Shown: positions 1 through 8,459 of the stretch, piece by piece
Layout: each line of letters opens with the position of its first letter
Numbering within the stretch: the stretch's first letter is position 1
Assembly (NCBI RefSeq): GCF_900167455.1
Contig: NZ_FUWJ01000002.1
Coordinates: forward strand, 372,305-436,304
Direction: 5' to 3'
DNA length: 64,000 nucleotides
Source of the DNA: Enhydrobacter aerosaccus
GTDB lineage: Bacteria; Pseudomonadota; Alphaproteobacteria; Reyranellales; Reyranellaceae
The notes under the pieces: model-generated
Seen by the model: only the letters and a program-made list of their open reading frames with translations
Told to the model about the DNA's origin: nothing
Database searches by the model: none
Program-made: the position numbers and the translations under genes

Positions 1-57
1 GACGGGGGCGCAGGACATTACGATCTCACGGCGCGACCGACATCCTTGGGCATCAGG

Positions 58-112
58 CTCGGGGGAGCGCGCAACTCCAGTTGCGCTCTTCGCTCGCGAG
101 GGCGCTCCCGAG
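58..112. repeat. Inverted repeat after urtE
   Basis: CTCGGGGGAGCGC at 58-70 pairs with GCGCTCCCGAG at 102-112, with a two-base bulge. A second perfect 8 bp stem (GCGCAACT/AGTTGCGC) occupies 69-86. The structure starts two bases beyond the urtE stop, so it could end or stabilise the urt transcript. There is no T-run, and an extragenic palindromic repeat is equally possible. I see no gene in bases 1-113. Confidence 0.45.
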
Positions 113-113
113 A

Positions 114-812
114 TCAGACCGTCATGTGCTTGCGGACGGCGTCGGCGTCGAAGGTTTCGCGGGTGCCGGACATGACGATCTCGCCGCGATCCATGACCGC
201 GAAATCGTCGGCCAGCTCGTGGGCGAAATCGAGATACTGCTCGACCAGCACGATCGCCATGTCGCCGCGCTGGCGCAGGAAGGTGATGGCGCGACCGATA
301 TCCTTGATCACCGACGGCTGGATGCCTTCAGTCGGTTCGTCGAGCACCAGGAGCTTGGGCCGCATGGTCAGCGCACGGCCGATGGCGAGCTGCTGTTGCT
401 GGCCACCGGACAGATCGCCGCCACGCCGGCGCAGCATGGTCTGCAGCACCGGGAACAGCTCGAACACCTCGTCCGGCACCTTGCGCAGGTCGCGCTTGAG
501 CGGCGCGTAGCCGGTCTCGAGATTCTCCTTCACCGTCAGCAGCGGGAAGATCTCGCGACCCTGCGGCACCATGGCGACGCCACGGCGAGCGCGATCGTAG
601 GGCGCCAGCCTCGAGATCTCCTGCCCTTCCAGCGCGATCGAGCCCGAGGCGATCGGCTGCAGGCCGACGATGGCGCGCAGCAGACTGGTCTTGCCGACGC
701 CATTGCGGCCCAGCAGACAGGTGACGCGGCCAACGGCAGCTGTGAGCGAGACGGAACGCAGTGCCTGGGCCGCGCCGTAGAAGAGATTGACGTTCTGGAC
801 CGTGAGCATCAT
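114..812 (-). CDS. urtE: Urea ABC transporter ATP-binding protein UrtE
   Basis: This is one of the two ATPases that drive the high-affinity urea importer UrtABCDE from the cytoplasmic side of the inner membrane. The 232-residue product has Walker A GRNGVGKT at about residues 35-42, the ABC signature LSGGQQQQLAIGRAL, and Walker B LLVLDEPTEGIQP. The 'EGIQPS' stretch is typical of LivF/UrtE-type branched-chain/urea ATPases. It is the last gene of urtABCDE, four bases after urtD, which suggests translational coupling. Two adjacent ATG codons are possible starts (810-812 or 807-809). Assignment is strong from sequence and gene order. Confidence 0.95.
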   Translation of the reverse strand: MMLTVQNVNLFYGAAQALRSVSLTAAVGRVTCLLGRNGVGKTSLLRAIVGLQPIASGSIALEGQEISRLAPYDRARRGVAMVPQGREIFPLLTVKENLETGYAPLKRDLRKVPDEVFELFPVLQTMLRRRGGDLSGGQQQQLAIGRALTMRPKLLVLDEPTEGIQPSVIKDIGRAITFLRQRGDMAIVLVEQYLDFAHELADDFAVMDRGEIVMSGTRETFDADAVRKHMTV

Positions 813-816
813 CGCG

Positions 817-1571
<755 letters not shown>

Positions 1572-1575
<4 letters not shown>

Positions 1576-2690
1576 GCTGTCGCCGTCCTCTTCGTACGCT
1601 CCTGGCGGGCCTTGTACTGCCCCCACAGCCCGACGATGCCGCGCGGCAGGAAGAGCGTCACCGCCACGAACAGGCCACCCAGCGCGAACAGCCAGACCTC
1701 CGGCAGGGCGCCGGTAAGATAGGTCTTGGTCCAGTTGACGATGAAGGCGCCGATGACCGGCCCGATCAGCGTGCCGCGGCCGCCGACCGCCACCCACAGC
1801 ACCGCCTCGATCGAGTTTCCGGGCGAGAATTCGCTGGGATTGATGATGCCGACCTGCGGCACATAGAGCGCGCCGGCAATGCCGGCCATCGCCGCCGACA
1901 GCACGAACACGAACAGCTTGTAGCCTTCGACCCTGTAGCCGAGGAAGCGCATGCGGCTCTCGGCGTCACGCACCGCCGTCAGCGCCTTGCCAAAACGCGA
2001 GCCGACGACCGCGCCGGCAATCATCAGGAACAGCGCCAGCGCCAGGGCCGAAGCGAAATAGAGCGTGGCGCGCGTGCCGTCCGCCTGGACCGGGAAGCCG
2101 AGGATGTCCTTGAAGTCGGTCATGCCATTGTTGCCGCCCAGCCCCATGTCGTTGCGGAAGAAGGCCAGCAGCAGAGCGAAGGTCATCGCCTGGGTGATGA
2201 TGGACAGGTAGACGCCGGTGACGCGGCTGCGGAAGGCGAACCAGCCCAGCGCCAGCGCCAGCACGCTCGGCACGATCACGATCATGGGCGCGGCGAACCA
2301 GAAATGGTCGAAGCCGTGCCAGAACCAGGGCAGCTCCTTGTAGTTCAGGAACACCATGAAGTCGGGCAGCACCGGATTGCCGTAGACGCCGCGGCTGCCG
2401 ATCTGGCGCATCAGGTACATGCCCATGCAATAGCCGCCCAACGCAAAGAAGGCGGCATGGCCGAGCGAGAGGATGCCGCAATAGCCCCACACGAGGTCGA
2501 CCGCCAGCGCCAGCGAGGCGTAGCAGAGATACTTGCCCACGAGCTGGAGCATCCAGGCCGGCACGTAGAACGGACTGCCGGGCGGCATGAGGAGGTTCAG
2601 CAGCGGCGGAACGATGCCGACCAGCAGCACCAGCCCGATGAACAGGCGCAGCTTGGTGTCGAGGCCCCGCCAGAGGAAACGCTGGATCAT
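1572..2690 (-). CDS. urtC: Urea ABC transporter permease UrtC
   Basis: This is one of the two inner-membrane permeases of the urea importer (LivM family). The product is 372 residues, the usual size, starting at MIQRFLW. Its ATG overlaps the urtB stop (ATGA). Hydrophobic membrane segments run through the whole protein, for example LFIGLVLLVGIVPPLL near the start. Family-typical motifs are GYCGILSLGHAAFFALGGY and the cytoplasmic loop SRFGKALTAVRDAESRMRFLGY, which contacts the ATPase. The C-terminal GRGTLIGPVIGAFIVN is also typical. A longer apparent reading frame extends to 3584 but is an out-of-frame read of urtB. Confidence 0.95.
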
Positions 2691-4303
2691 TCGACGGATC
2701 GGCCTTTCAGCGCGAACAGCCCGCGCGGGCGGCGCTGGATGAACAGGATGATGAACACCAGCACCAGGATCTTGCCCAGAACGGCACCGGCATAGGGTTC
2801 GAGGAACTTGTTGACGATGCCGAGCGTGGTGGCGCCGACCAGCGTGCCGAACAGATTGCCGACGCCGCCGAACACCACCACCATGAAGGAATCGATGATG
2901 TAGCCCTGGCCGAGATTCGGGCTGACATTGTCGATCTGGCTGAGCGCCACGCCGGCGAGCCCGGCGATGCCCGAACCGAGTCCGAAGGTCAGCGCATCGA
3001 CGCGCGGGGTGCGGATACCCATGGCCGAAGCCATCGGCCGGTTCTGCGTCACCGCGCGCATATAGAGGCCGAGCGGCGTCTTGCGCAGCAACAGGATCAG
3101 CGTGGCGAACACCAGCAGCGCGAACACGACGATCCAGAGCCGCCCGTAGGTCACGTCGATCTGGCCGACCAGGAACGAGCCGGACATCCAGGACGGCGCC
3201 GCCACCTCGCGGTTGGTGGGACCGAAGATGGTGCGCACCGCCTGTTGCAGGCCGAGCGACAGACCCCAGGTCGCCAGCAGCGTGTCGAGCGGCCGGCCGT
3301 AGAGGAAGCGGATGACGGTGCGTTCGATCAGCACGCCGATCGCGCCCGACACCAGGAAGGCGAGCGGCAGGGCGATCACGATCGAGACCTCGAACAGGTC
3401 GGGGGCGTAGGCGCGGATGGTCTGCTGCACGACGAAGGTCGTGTAGGCACCCAGCATGACCATCTCGCCATGGGCCATGTTGATCACGCCCATGGTGCCG
3501 AAGGTGATGGCGAGCCCGATGGCCGCCAGCAGCAGCACCGAGCCGAGAGAGATGCCGTACCAGACGTTCTGCGCCGCCTCCCACACCGAGAGCGTCTGGC
3601 GCAACGAGGCTGCGGCCGTCGTCGCGGCGGCCTTGATATCGGCGTCCTGGGAGGCGCTGGCCACCGTCTCCAGGATGCCGAGCGAATCGCGGTCGCCGCG
3701 ATCGCGGACGACCTGGATGGCTTCGAGCTTCTGCGCCTTCGGGGCCTCGTCGGAGGCGAGCATCATCGAGGCCCGGGCCTCGGCGAAGACGCGCTTGATG
3801 CCGGCGTCCTTCTCGGCGGCCAGGGCATGCTCGACGGCCGCCAGGGCGGCCGGATTGCGTTGCTTGAACAGGGAGTCGCCCGCGCTGCGCCGCACCTTCG
3901 GATCGGGGCTCATGAGCGTGAGCGAGCCCACGGCATCGTCGATCAGGCCGCGCAAGCGGTTGTTGACCCGGACGCGTTCGAGTGCGTCTTCGGCCGCCGT
4001 GCCGGCCGGCTGCCCGGTGATGGCATCGGTGAGGGCGAGCTGATTGCCTGCGGTCTTGCCGATCACGACGAGCTTGTCGGCGGAGCGGACATAGAGCCGG
4101 CCGGCCGAGAGCGCTTCCAGGATCGGTGCCGCCCGAGCCTCGCCGGACGCGGCGAGCGCGGTGATCGCCGTCTCGCGATCACCGAAGCCGCCCGTTGTCA
4201 GATTGGCCACCAGACTACCGAGGTCGGCCGCGATCGCCGCCGTGCCGAGCACAAGCGACACGAGCACCGAGACCAAGGCTGCCAGCGGACGCGGATTAAG
4301 CAT
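2687..4303 (-). CDS. urtB: Urea ABC transporter permease UrtB
   Basis: This is the second membrane permease of the urea importer (LivH-like). The 538-residue length fits UrtB rather than ordinary LivH (about 300). The extra part is the N-terminal region (about residues 1-240), beginning with a signal-like hydrophobic segment (LVSVLVSLVLGTAAIAA) followed by an alanine-rich helical repeat region. The permease domain follows, with FGTMGVINMAHGEMVMLGAY and a C-terminal FGGVGNLFGTLVGA. The start MLNPRPL at 4303 is chosen because it places the hydrophobic leader at the N-terminus. It follows urtA after 79 bases that contain a hairpin. Confidence 0.94.
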   Translation of the reverse strand: MLNPRPLAALVSVLVSLVLGTAAIAADLGSLVANLTTGGFGDRETAITALAASGEARAAPILEALSAGRLYVRSADKLVVIGKTAGNQLALTDAITGQPAGTAAEDALERVRVNNRLRGLIDDAVGSLTLMSPDPKVRRSAGDSLFKQRNPAALAAVEHALAAEKDAGIKRVFAEARASMMLASDEAPKAQKLEAIQVVRDRGDRDSLGILETVASASQDADIKAAATTAAASLRQTLSVWEAAQNVWYGISLGSVLLLAAIGLAITFGTMGVINMAHGEMVMLGAYTTFVVQQTIRAYAPDLFEVSIVIALPLAFLVSGAIGVLIERTVIRFLYGRPLDTLLATWGLSLGLQQAVRTIFGPTNREVAAPSWMSGSFLVGQIDVTYGRLWIVVFALLVFATLILLLRKTPLGLYMRAVTQNRPMASAMGIRTPRVDALTFGLGSGIAGLAGVALSQIDNVSPNLGQGYIIDSFMVVVFGGVGNLFGTLVGATTLGIVNKFLEPYAGAVLGKILVLVFIILFIQRRPRGLFALKGRSVE

Positions 4304-4331
4304 GGACCGAGACTTTAGCCGGAGAAAAGAA

Positions 4332-4355
4332 CGGGGCGACCGGAAAGTCGCCCCG
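4332..4355 (-). terminator. Hairpin between urtA and urtB (possible attenuator)
   Basis: A perfect 9 bp GC-rich stem (4332-4340 with 4347-4355) with a 6-base loop sits 28 bases after the urtA stop. In the transcript direction it is followed by a pyrimidine-rich TTCTTTTCTCC. This fits partial termination, which would yield more binding protein than permease. Read-through to urtB is needed if urtBCDE has no own promoter. Confidence 0.6.
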
Positions 4356-4382
4356 CCCCTGTGGGTTGCTGACGACCGGGGC

Positions 4383-5678
4383 CTACTTGCCCTTGCCGCC
4401 GCACTTGCCAGTGGCAACGTTGAAGTTGCCGCAGTTCATCGGCTGACGCCAATCGGAGATCAGGTCCTTGGAGTCGGGCAGATAGTCCGACCACTCGTCG
4501 CCGACCACCAGACCGGAGGTCTGCCACACGACGTCGAACTGGCCGTTGCCCTGGATCTCGCCGATCAGCACCGGCTTGGTGATGTGATGGTTCGGCATCA
4601 TGGCCGCATAACCGCCCGTCAGGTTCGGCACCGAGATGCCGATCATCGCGTCGATCACCTTGTCGGGATCGGTCGTGCCGGCCTTCTTGACCGCCTCGAC
4701 CCACATGTTGAAGCCGATGTAGTGCGCTTCCATCGGATCGTTGGTCACGCGCTTCGGATTCTTGGTGAAGGTCTGCCAGTCCTTGATGAACTTCTCGTTG
4801 GCCGGATTCTTGACCGACTCGAAGTAGTTCCAGGCGGCGAGATGGCCGACTAGCGGCTTGGTGTCGACACCGGCCAGCTCTTCCTCACCGACCGAGAAGG
4901 CGACGACCGGGATGTCCTTGGCCTTGATGCCCTGGTTGCCGAGCTCCTTGTAGAACGGCACGTTGGCGTCGCCGTTGATGGTCGAGACCACGGCCGTTTT
5001 CTTGCCTGCCGAACCGAACTTCTTGATATCCGCCACGATCGACTGCCAGTCGGAATGACCGAACGGCGTGTAGTTGATCATGATGTCTTCCTGCTTGACG
5101 CCCTTGGACTTGAGGTACGCCTCGAGGATCTTGTTGGTGGTGCGCGGATAGACGTAGTCGGTGCCGGCCAGAACCCAGCGCTGCACCTTCTCGTTGTTCA
5201 TCAGGTAGTCGACCGCCGGGATCGCCTGCTGGTTCGGCGCCGCACCGGTATAGAACACGTTGCGCGAGCTCTCCTCGCCCTCGTACTGGACCGGGTAGAA
5301 GAGGATGCCGTTCAGCTCCTCGAACACCGGCAGCACCGACTTGCGGCTGACCGAGGTCCAGCAGCCGAACACCGCGGCGACCTTGTCCTTCTGCAGGAGT
5401 TCACGCGCCTTCTCGGCGAACAGCGGCCAGTTCGACGCCGGATCGACGACGACGGCTTCCAGCTTGCGGCCCAGCAGACCGCCCTTCTTGTTCTGCTCGT
5501 CGATCAGCATCAGCATGACGTCCTTCAGGGTCGTCTCGCTGATTGCCATCGTGCCGGACAGCGAATGCAGGATGCCGACCTTGATCGGCTCCTTGTCCTG
5601 CGCGAACGCGCCGGTCGCGGCACTGGCCAACAGGCCTGCGGCGACGAGCCCCGTCCGTACAATTGAACCCAATTTCAT
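4383..5678 (-). CDS. urtA: Urea ABC transporter substrate-binding protein UrtA
   Basis: This is the periplasmic urea receptor that delivers urea to UrtBC. The product is 431 residues from MKLGSIVRTG. A cleavable signal peptide is visible at residues 1-25 (ending GAFAQ). The mature protein begins KEPIKVGILHSLSGTMAISE, the hallmark of the amide/urea group of type-I binding proteins. GCWTSVSRKSVLPVFE and LFYPVQYEGEE are also characteristic. A GGAGAG ribosome site precedes the ATG, whereas the frame upstream is non-coding. It is the first gene of the urt operon, with a sigma-54 type promoter about 60-75 bases upstream. Confidence 0.96.
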   Translation of the reverse strand: MKLGSIVRTGLVAAGLLASAATGAFAQDKEPIKVGILHSLSGTMAISETTLKDVMLMLIDEQNKKGGLLGRKLEAVVVDPASNWPLFAEKARELLQKDKVAAVFGCWTSVSRKSVLPVFEELNGILFYPVQYEGEESSRNVFYTGAAPNQQAIPAVDYLMNNEKVQRWVLAGTDYVYPRTTNKILEAYLKSKGVKQEDIMINYTPFGHSDWQSIVADIKKFGSAGKKTAVVSTINGDANVPFYKELGNQGIKAKDIPVVAFSVGEEELAGVDTKPLVGHLAAWNYFESVKNPANEKFIKDWQTFTKNPKRVTNDPMEAHYIGFNMWVEAVKKAGTTDPDKVIDAMIGISVPNLTGGYAAMMPNHHITKPVLIGEIQGNGQFDVVWQTSGLVVGDEWSDYLPDSKDLISDWRQPMNCGNFNVATGKCGGKGK

Positions 5679-5736
5679 CCCGCTCTCCTTCGTTTCTCTT
5701 CCTTGCCCGACGGAAATCCCCCGCCGCGCCCAGGAA

Positions 5737-5752
5737 TGCGAAAGGCGTGCCA
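5737..5752 (-). promoter_or_regulatory. Sigma-54 (RpoN) type -24/-12 promoter for urtA
   Basis: On the minus strand the bases read TGGCACGCCTTTCGCA. The consensus is TGGCACG-N4-TTGCA, so only one defined position differs. The invariant GG and GC are spaced by exactly 10 bases. The predicted transcript start is near 5726, giving a leader of about 48 bases before the urtA ATG. RpoN/NtrC control of urea uptake under nitrogen limitation is well known, so place and sequence agree. No experimental support. Confidence 0.6.
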
Positions 5753-5770
5753 ACAGCGTTCTGCTAAATA

Positions 5771-5805
5771 CGTGCGGACGAGGGGAAATAGGGGCGGACC
5801 GCACG
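5771..5805. promoter_or_regulatory. Inverted repeat upstream of the urtA promoter
   Basis: CGTGCGG (5771-5777) and CCGCACG (5799-5805) are perfect inverted 7-mers separated by 21 bases. They lie about 20-55 bases upstream of the -24 element. They could be activator half-sites, but they do not match the NtrC consensus closely. Confidence 0.3.
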
Positions 5806-5932
5806 AAAGGCTTAAGAATCCGCGTGTTAACCCCTAGAATTTCTTGGCTCACATCAGGAGATGACGGCTTCGGCGTTTCTCCCCGAAGCATGCACGGACC
5901 ATGGCCGACCCGATGAAATGCCCATGCCTCAA

Positions 5933-5968
5933 GGCTTCGTGGGCCCTGTGGCTGCGCTCCCACGAGCC
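5933..5968. other. Bulged hairpin in the ureG-urtA gap
   Basis: GGC-T-TCGTGGG (5933-5943) pairs with CCCACGA-GCC (5959-5968) around a 15-base loop. It may be the 3' end structure of the ure transcript, which ends at ureG. No U-run is present, so this is weak. Confidence 0.2.
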
Positions 5969-6118
5969 GCTTCTCGGGCCTATTTCACAGTTTCCCGCGC
6001 AATTCGGCAGCGCGGCTGCAGTCATCCAGCCATGAAGAGGACGAATGGGTAGCTGAGCGGCCACGCCTCCTTAAAGGCAGATTCTTGCCCGGCATCGGAC
6101 CAGCTGCCCGCCGGAAAG

Positions 6119-6736
6119 TCAGCGCACCGGGAGGCCGCCCTGACGCACGATGAAGGCGGCGATCTCGTCGACGCCCTTGTTGTCCTTGAGATTCGAAAAC
6201 AGGAACGGCCGCGCGCCACGCATCTTGCGGGCGTCGCGATCCATGACCTCGAGGTTGGCGCCGACCAGCGGTGCGAGGTCGATCTTGTTGATCACCAGCA
6301 GGTCCGATCGGGTGATGCCCGGGCCGCCCTTGCGCGGGATCTTCTCCCCGGCCGCCACGTCGATGACGTAGATCGTGAGATCGGCAAGCTCGGGGGAAAA
6401 GGTCGCCGCCAGATTGTCGCCGCCCGACTCCACGAACACCAGCTCGAGCTTCGGCCACTTGCGCACGATGTCCGAGACCGCGGCGAGGTTGATCGATGCA
6501 TCCTCGCGGATGGCGGTATGCGGACATCCTCCCGTCTCCACTCCGACGATGCGCTCAGGTTCCAGTGCGCCGGCGCGCGTCAGGAACTCGGCATCTTCCT
6601 TGGTGTAGATGTCGTTGGTCACCACGGCGATGTCGTACTGCTCGCGCATCCGCTTGCACAGACGCTCGACCAGCGCCGTCTTTCCCGACCCGACCGGGCC
6701 ACCGACACCCACCCGCAGGGGACCGCGCAGGTTCAT
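6119..6736 (-). CDS. ureG: Urease accessory GTPase UreG
   Basis: UreG is the SIMIBI-class GTPase that hands Ni(II) from UreE into the UreDF-apo-urease complex. The product is 205 residues, the normal size. P-loop GGPVGSGKT is at residues 12-20. The metal-binding Cys-Pro-His motif is in [33 protein letters not shown] and the NKID guanine-specificity motif are intact. The ATG overlaps the stop of the upstream membrane gene (ATGA). It is the last ure gene before the urt operon. Confidence 0.97.
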   Translation of the reverse strand: MNLRGPLRVGVGGPVGSGKTALVERLCKRMREQYDIAVVTNDIYTKEDAEFLTRAGALEPERIVGVETGGCPHTAIREDASINLAAVSDIVRKWPKLELVFVESGGDNLAATFSPELADLTIYVIDVAAGEKIPRKGGPGITRSDLLVINKIDLAPLVGANLEVMDRDARKMRGARPFLFSNLKDNKGVDEIAAFIVRQGGLPVR

Positions 6737-7161
6737 TTGCTCAATTCTCCCGATACCAGTGCGATATAGGCCACGCCGAGCAACAGGCACAGGGGCGAAT
6801 AATAGCGCCTGTTGCGCGTGGCGAAGGGCTCGTCCGTGAAGTGCTCGCGCCACGGCCGGCTGTAGCCCGCGAGGCCGCGCGCGATGAAGACGCCGGCGAT
6901 GGCGAACGAGCCCTGCGACGCCACGGTCACAGAGGCAAGGCCGAGCGCATAGACCGGCCACAGCGCAACGACGGCCAGAACGAAGGCAACGGCGAAGCAG
7001 AGCCAGGGCGGCGGCATGCGCCGTCGGCCGTCACCCACCACGCTGCGGGCCAGCGCTTCCTCGCTGGCCTCCGGCCAGTGGCTGCCCAGGCCCCACAGCA
7101 GATGAAGGGCGGCAATCGCCCCGACTCCCAGAAGCAGCAGGAACGCCAGCAGGGCGGTCAT
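6733..7161 (-). CDS. DUF3995-like membrane protein inside the urease operon
   Basis: This 142-residue protein has about four hydrophobic segments (about residues 3-25, 55-75, 80-95 and 118-135). Motifs [15 protein letters not shown] near the N-terminus and [12 protein letters not shown] near the C-terminus match my recollection of DUF3995, a membrane family of unknown function. Its ATG overlaps the ureF stop and its stop overlaps the ureG ATG, so it is translationally coupled on both sides. That placement suggests a role in urease production, for example nickel, urea or ammonia passage, but nothing in the sequence names a substrate. It is not a HupE/UreJ nickel permease by motif. Confidence 0.75.
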   Translation of the reverse strand: MTALLAFLLLLGVGAIAALHLLWGLGSHWPEASEEALARSVVGDGRRRMPPPWLCFAVAFVLAVVALWPVYALGLASVTVASQGSFAIAGVFIARGLAGYSRPWREHFTDEPFATRNRRYYSPLCLLLGVAYIALVSGELSK

Positions 7162-7841
7162 GAGCGGAACAGGCGCGTGTATTGGGTTTCGTGGCGCAGC
7201 GAACACCAGTCGAGCAACGGTGTCGCCGTCCCGACGTCATCGAGGTCGGTGACTCCGAGTGCCGCCTCCACCGTCCGTGCGACCGCGCCCTCGAGCGCCG
7301 CGAGGGCCAGTTGCCCGTCGCTTTGTCCCAGCGGCACGGACCGCACCGCCGCCGAGATCACGTTCGCGCTAAAGGCATGGAGGTAGCCTTCCAGGGAGGA
7401 TTCCAGCGCGATGCCATGCGCCGCCGACGCCAACGCCACGGCGACCGGCAGCGCGATCTCCCCGGCCAGCCGCTCATGGGCCGCCTCGAGGTAGGGATGA
7501 GGCCAGGCCGTGCGCGTGATGGAGAGGAACGAGCCCCCCTGCTGGCGCGATTCGAGTGCCATCTCCGCAGTGCCGCGCCAGGCCGCCGCCCGTTCGGCAA
7601 TGGCATCGAAGCCGATCCAGTCCTGGCAATCGGCAGCGCGCCAGGCAGCGGCGAACAGGGCGCCGTCGACGCAGCCCGTTCCCTGCAGCAACACGGTCTG
7701 CAGCCAGGCGACCAGCGAGGATCGGTTCGTGACCAGCCCCTCCTCCACGGCCGTCTCGACGCCGTGGCTGTAGCTGAAAGCCCCGATCGGATAGGCCGGC
7801 GACAGCCAGGCCAGCAGCCGGTAGAGCGCATGCCCGGACAT
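7158..7841 (-). CDS. ureF: Urease accessory protein UreF
   Basis: UreF is an all-helical chaperone that bridges UreD and UreG during assembly of the nickel centre and gates GTPase activity. The product is 227 residues. Family motifs visible are LAWLSPAYPIGAFSYSHGVE near the N-terminus, a central ESRQQGGSF, and the C-terminal AVRSVPLGQSDGQ. The ATG begins two bases after the ureE stop region, in the same direction, and the stop overlaps the next start (ATGA). Cytoplasmic. Confidence 0.95.
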   Translation of the reverse strand: MSGHALYRLLAWLSPAYPIGAFSYSHGVETAVEEGLVTNRSSLVAWLQTVLLQGTGCVDGALFAAAWRAADCQDWIGFDAIAERAAAWRGTAEMALESRQQGGSFLSITRTAWPHPYLEAAHERLAGEIALPVAVALASAAHGIALESSLEGYLHAFSANVISAAVRSVPLGQSDGQLALAALEGAVARTVEAALGVTDLDDVGTATPLLDWCSLRHETQYTRLFRS

Positions 7842-7843
7842 GA

Positions 7844-8341
7844 TCAGACGTGCCGTTCGGCGTGCAGGGTCCCGTGGCGATGGCCGGTATCGTGGTTGTG
7901 CTGGCCATAGGCGCCGCCTTCGGGATCGAACGGCGCCCGCACCTTGCGCACCTCAGCGCCCAAGCCCTTCAGCATATCGACGATGACATGGTCGTCGCGG
8001 ATCAGGATGCGATCGGCATCGATCTCGGCCGGCAGATGCCGGTTGCCGAGATGCCAGGCCAGCCGCGCGAAGGAGGCCGCATCGCGGCCACGCACTTCGA
8101 CGAGATCCTCTTCCGCCGCCTTCACCTCGACATAGCCGCCTTCTTCCAGCTTCAGCCCGTCGCCAGTGTGCAGGACGATCGGCTCGACCAGATCCAGGAG
8201 GAAATCGACGCCGCCGTTGCCCAGCATGCGAAGGCGCCGACGATAGCGGTCGTCGAACAGCAGGGTGACGGTGTCGATCCGCTCGGTCTCGGGCCAGTGG
8301 CCGGAACGTACGACGTCGGTTGCTCTCTTCATCTCATCCAA
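7844..8341 (-). CDS. ureE: Urease nickel metallochaperone UreE
   Basis: UreE dimers bind and deliver Ni(II) to UreG. The 165-residue product has the conserved central motif LGNRHLPAEI. Its last 20 residues are histidine-rich (GQHNHD, GHRHG, HAERH), a tail that in this family adds nickel-binding capacity. Either Met1 or Met4 (MKRATDV) may start the protein. It follows the ureBC gene after a 118-base gap that contains a palindromic repeat, the only long gap inside the ure genes. Confidence 0.94.
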   Translation of the reverse strand: MDEMKRATDVVRSGHWPETERIDTVTLLFDDRYRRRLRMLGNGGVDFLLDLVEPIVLHTGDGLKLEEGGYVEVKAAEEDLVEVRGRDAASFARLAWHLGNRHLPAEIDADRILIRDDHVIVDMLKGLGAEVRKVRAPFDPEGGAYGQHNHDTGHRHGTLHAERHV

Positions 8342-8346
8342 CTCGT

Positions 8347-8433
8347 GTCATCCCGAGTCGCGCGGGATCCCGCGCGCTTCAGCGAAGGATCTTTGAGGTA
8401 ACAAGAAGGGTCCCTCGCCGCGCTCGGGATGAC
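8347..8433. repeat. Extragenic palindromic element in the ure operon
   Basis: GTCATCCCGAG (8347-8357) and CTCGGGATGAC (8423-8433) are perfect 11-base inverted arms. The inside contains GCGCGGGATCCCGCGC and GAAGGATCTTTG. This layout is typical of dispersed intergenic repeats in alphaproteobacterial and related genomes (from memory). It lies between ureBC and ureE and could fold in the mRNA, altering expression of the distal ure genes. Confidence 0.65.
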
Positions 8434-8459
8434 AACCTTGTTGAGGTTCACACCTTGCC

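Larger units (their letters stand above)
5679..6118. other. 440 bp gap between ureG and urtA
   Basis: No convincing gene lies here; the open frames have no ribosome sites and resemble no family I recognise. It holds a sigma-54 type promoter (5737-5752), an inverted repeat (CGTGCGG 5771-5777 / CCGCACG 5799-5805), and a bulged hairpin at 5933-5968. It is the only large non-coding region of the window and likely carries the urt control signals. I looked for a guanidine-I riboswitch and did not find its conserved boxes. Confidence 0.6.

Noticed and set aside
5679..6118. Guanidine-I (ykkC) riboswitch upstream of urtA
   Set aside because: Such riboswitches occur ahead of urea-type transporters, and a CTAGGGG-like string is present. 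The other conserved boxes of that RNA are missing.
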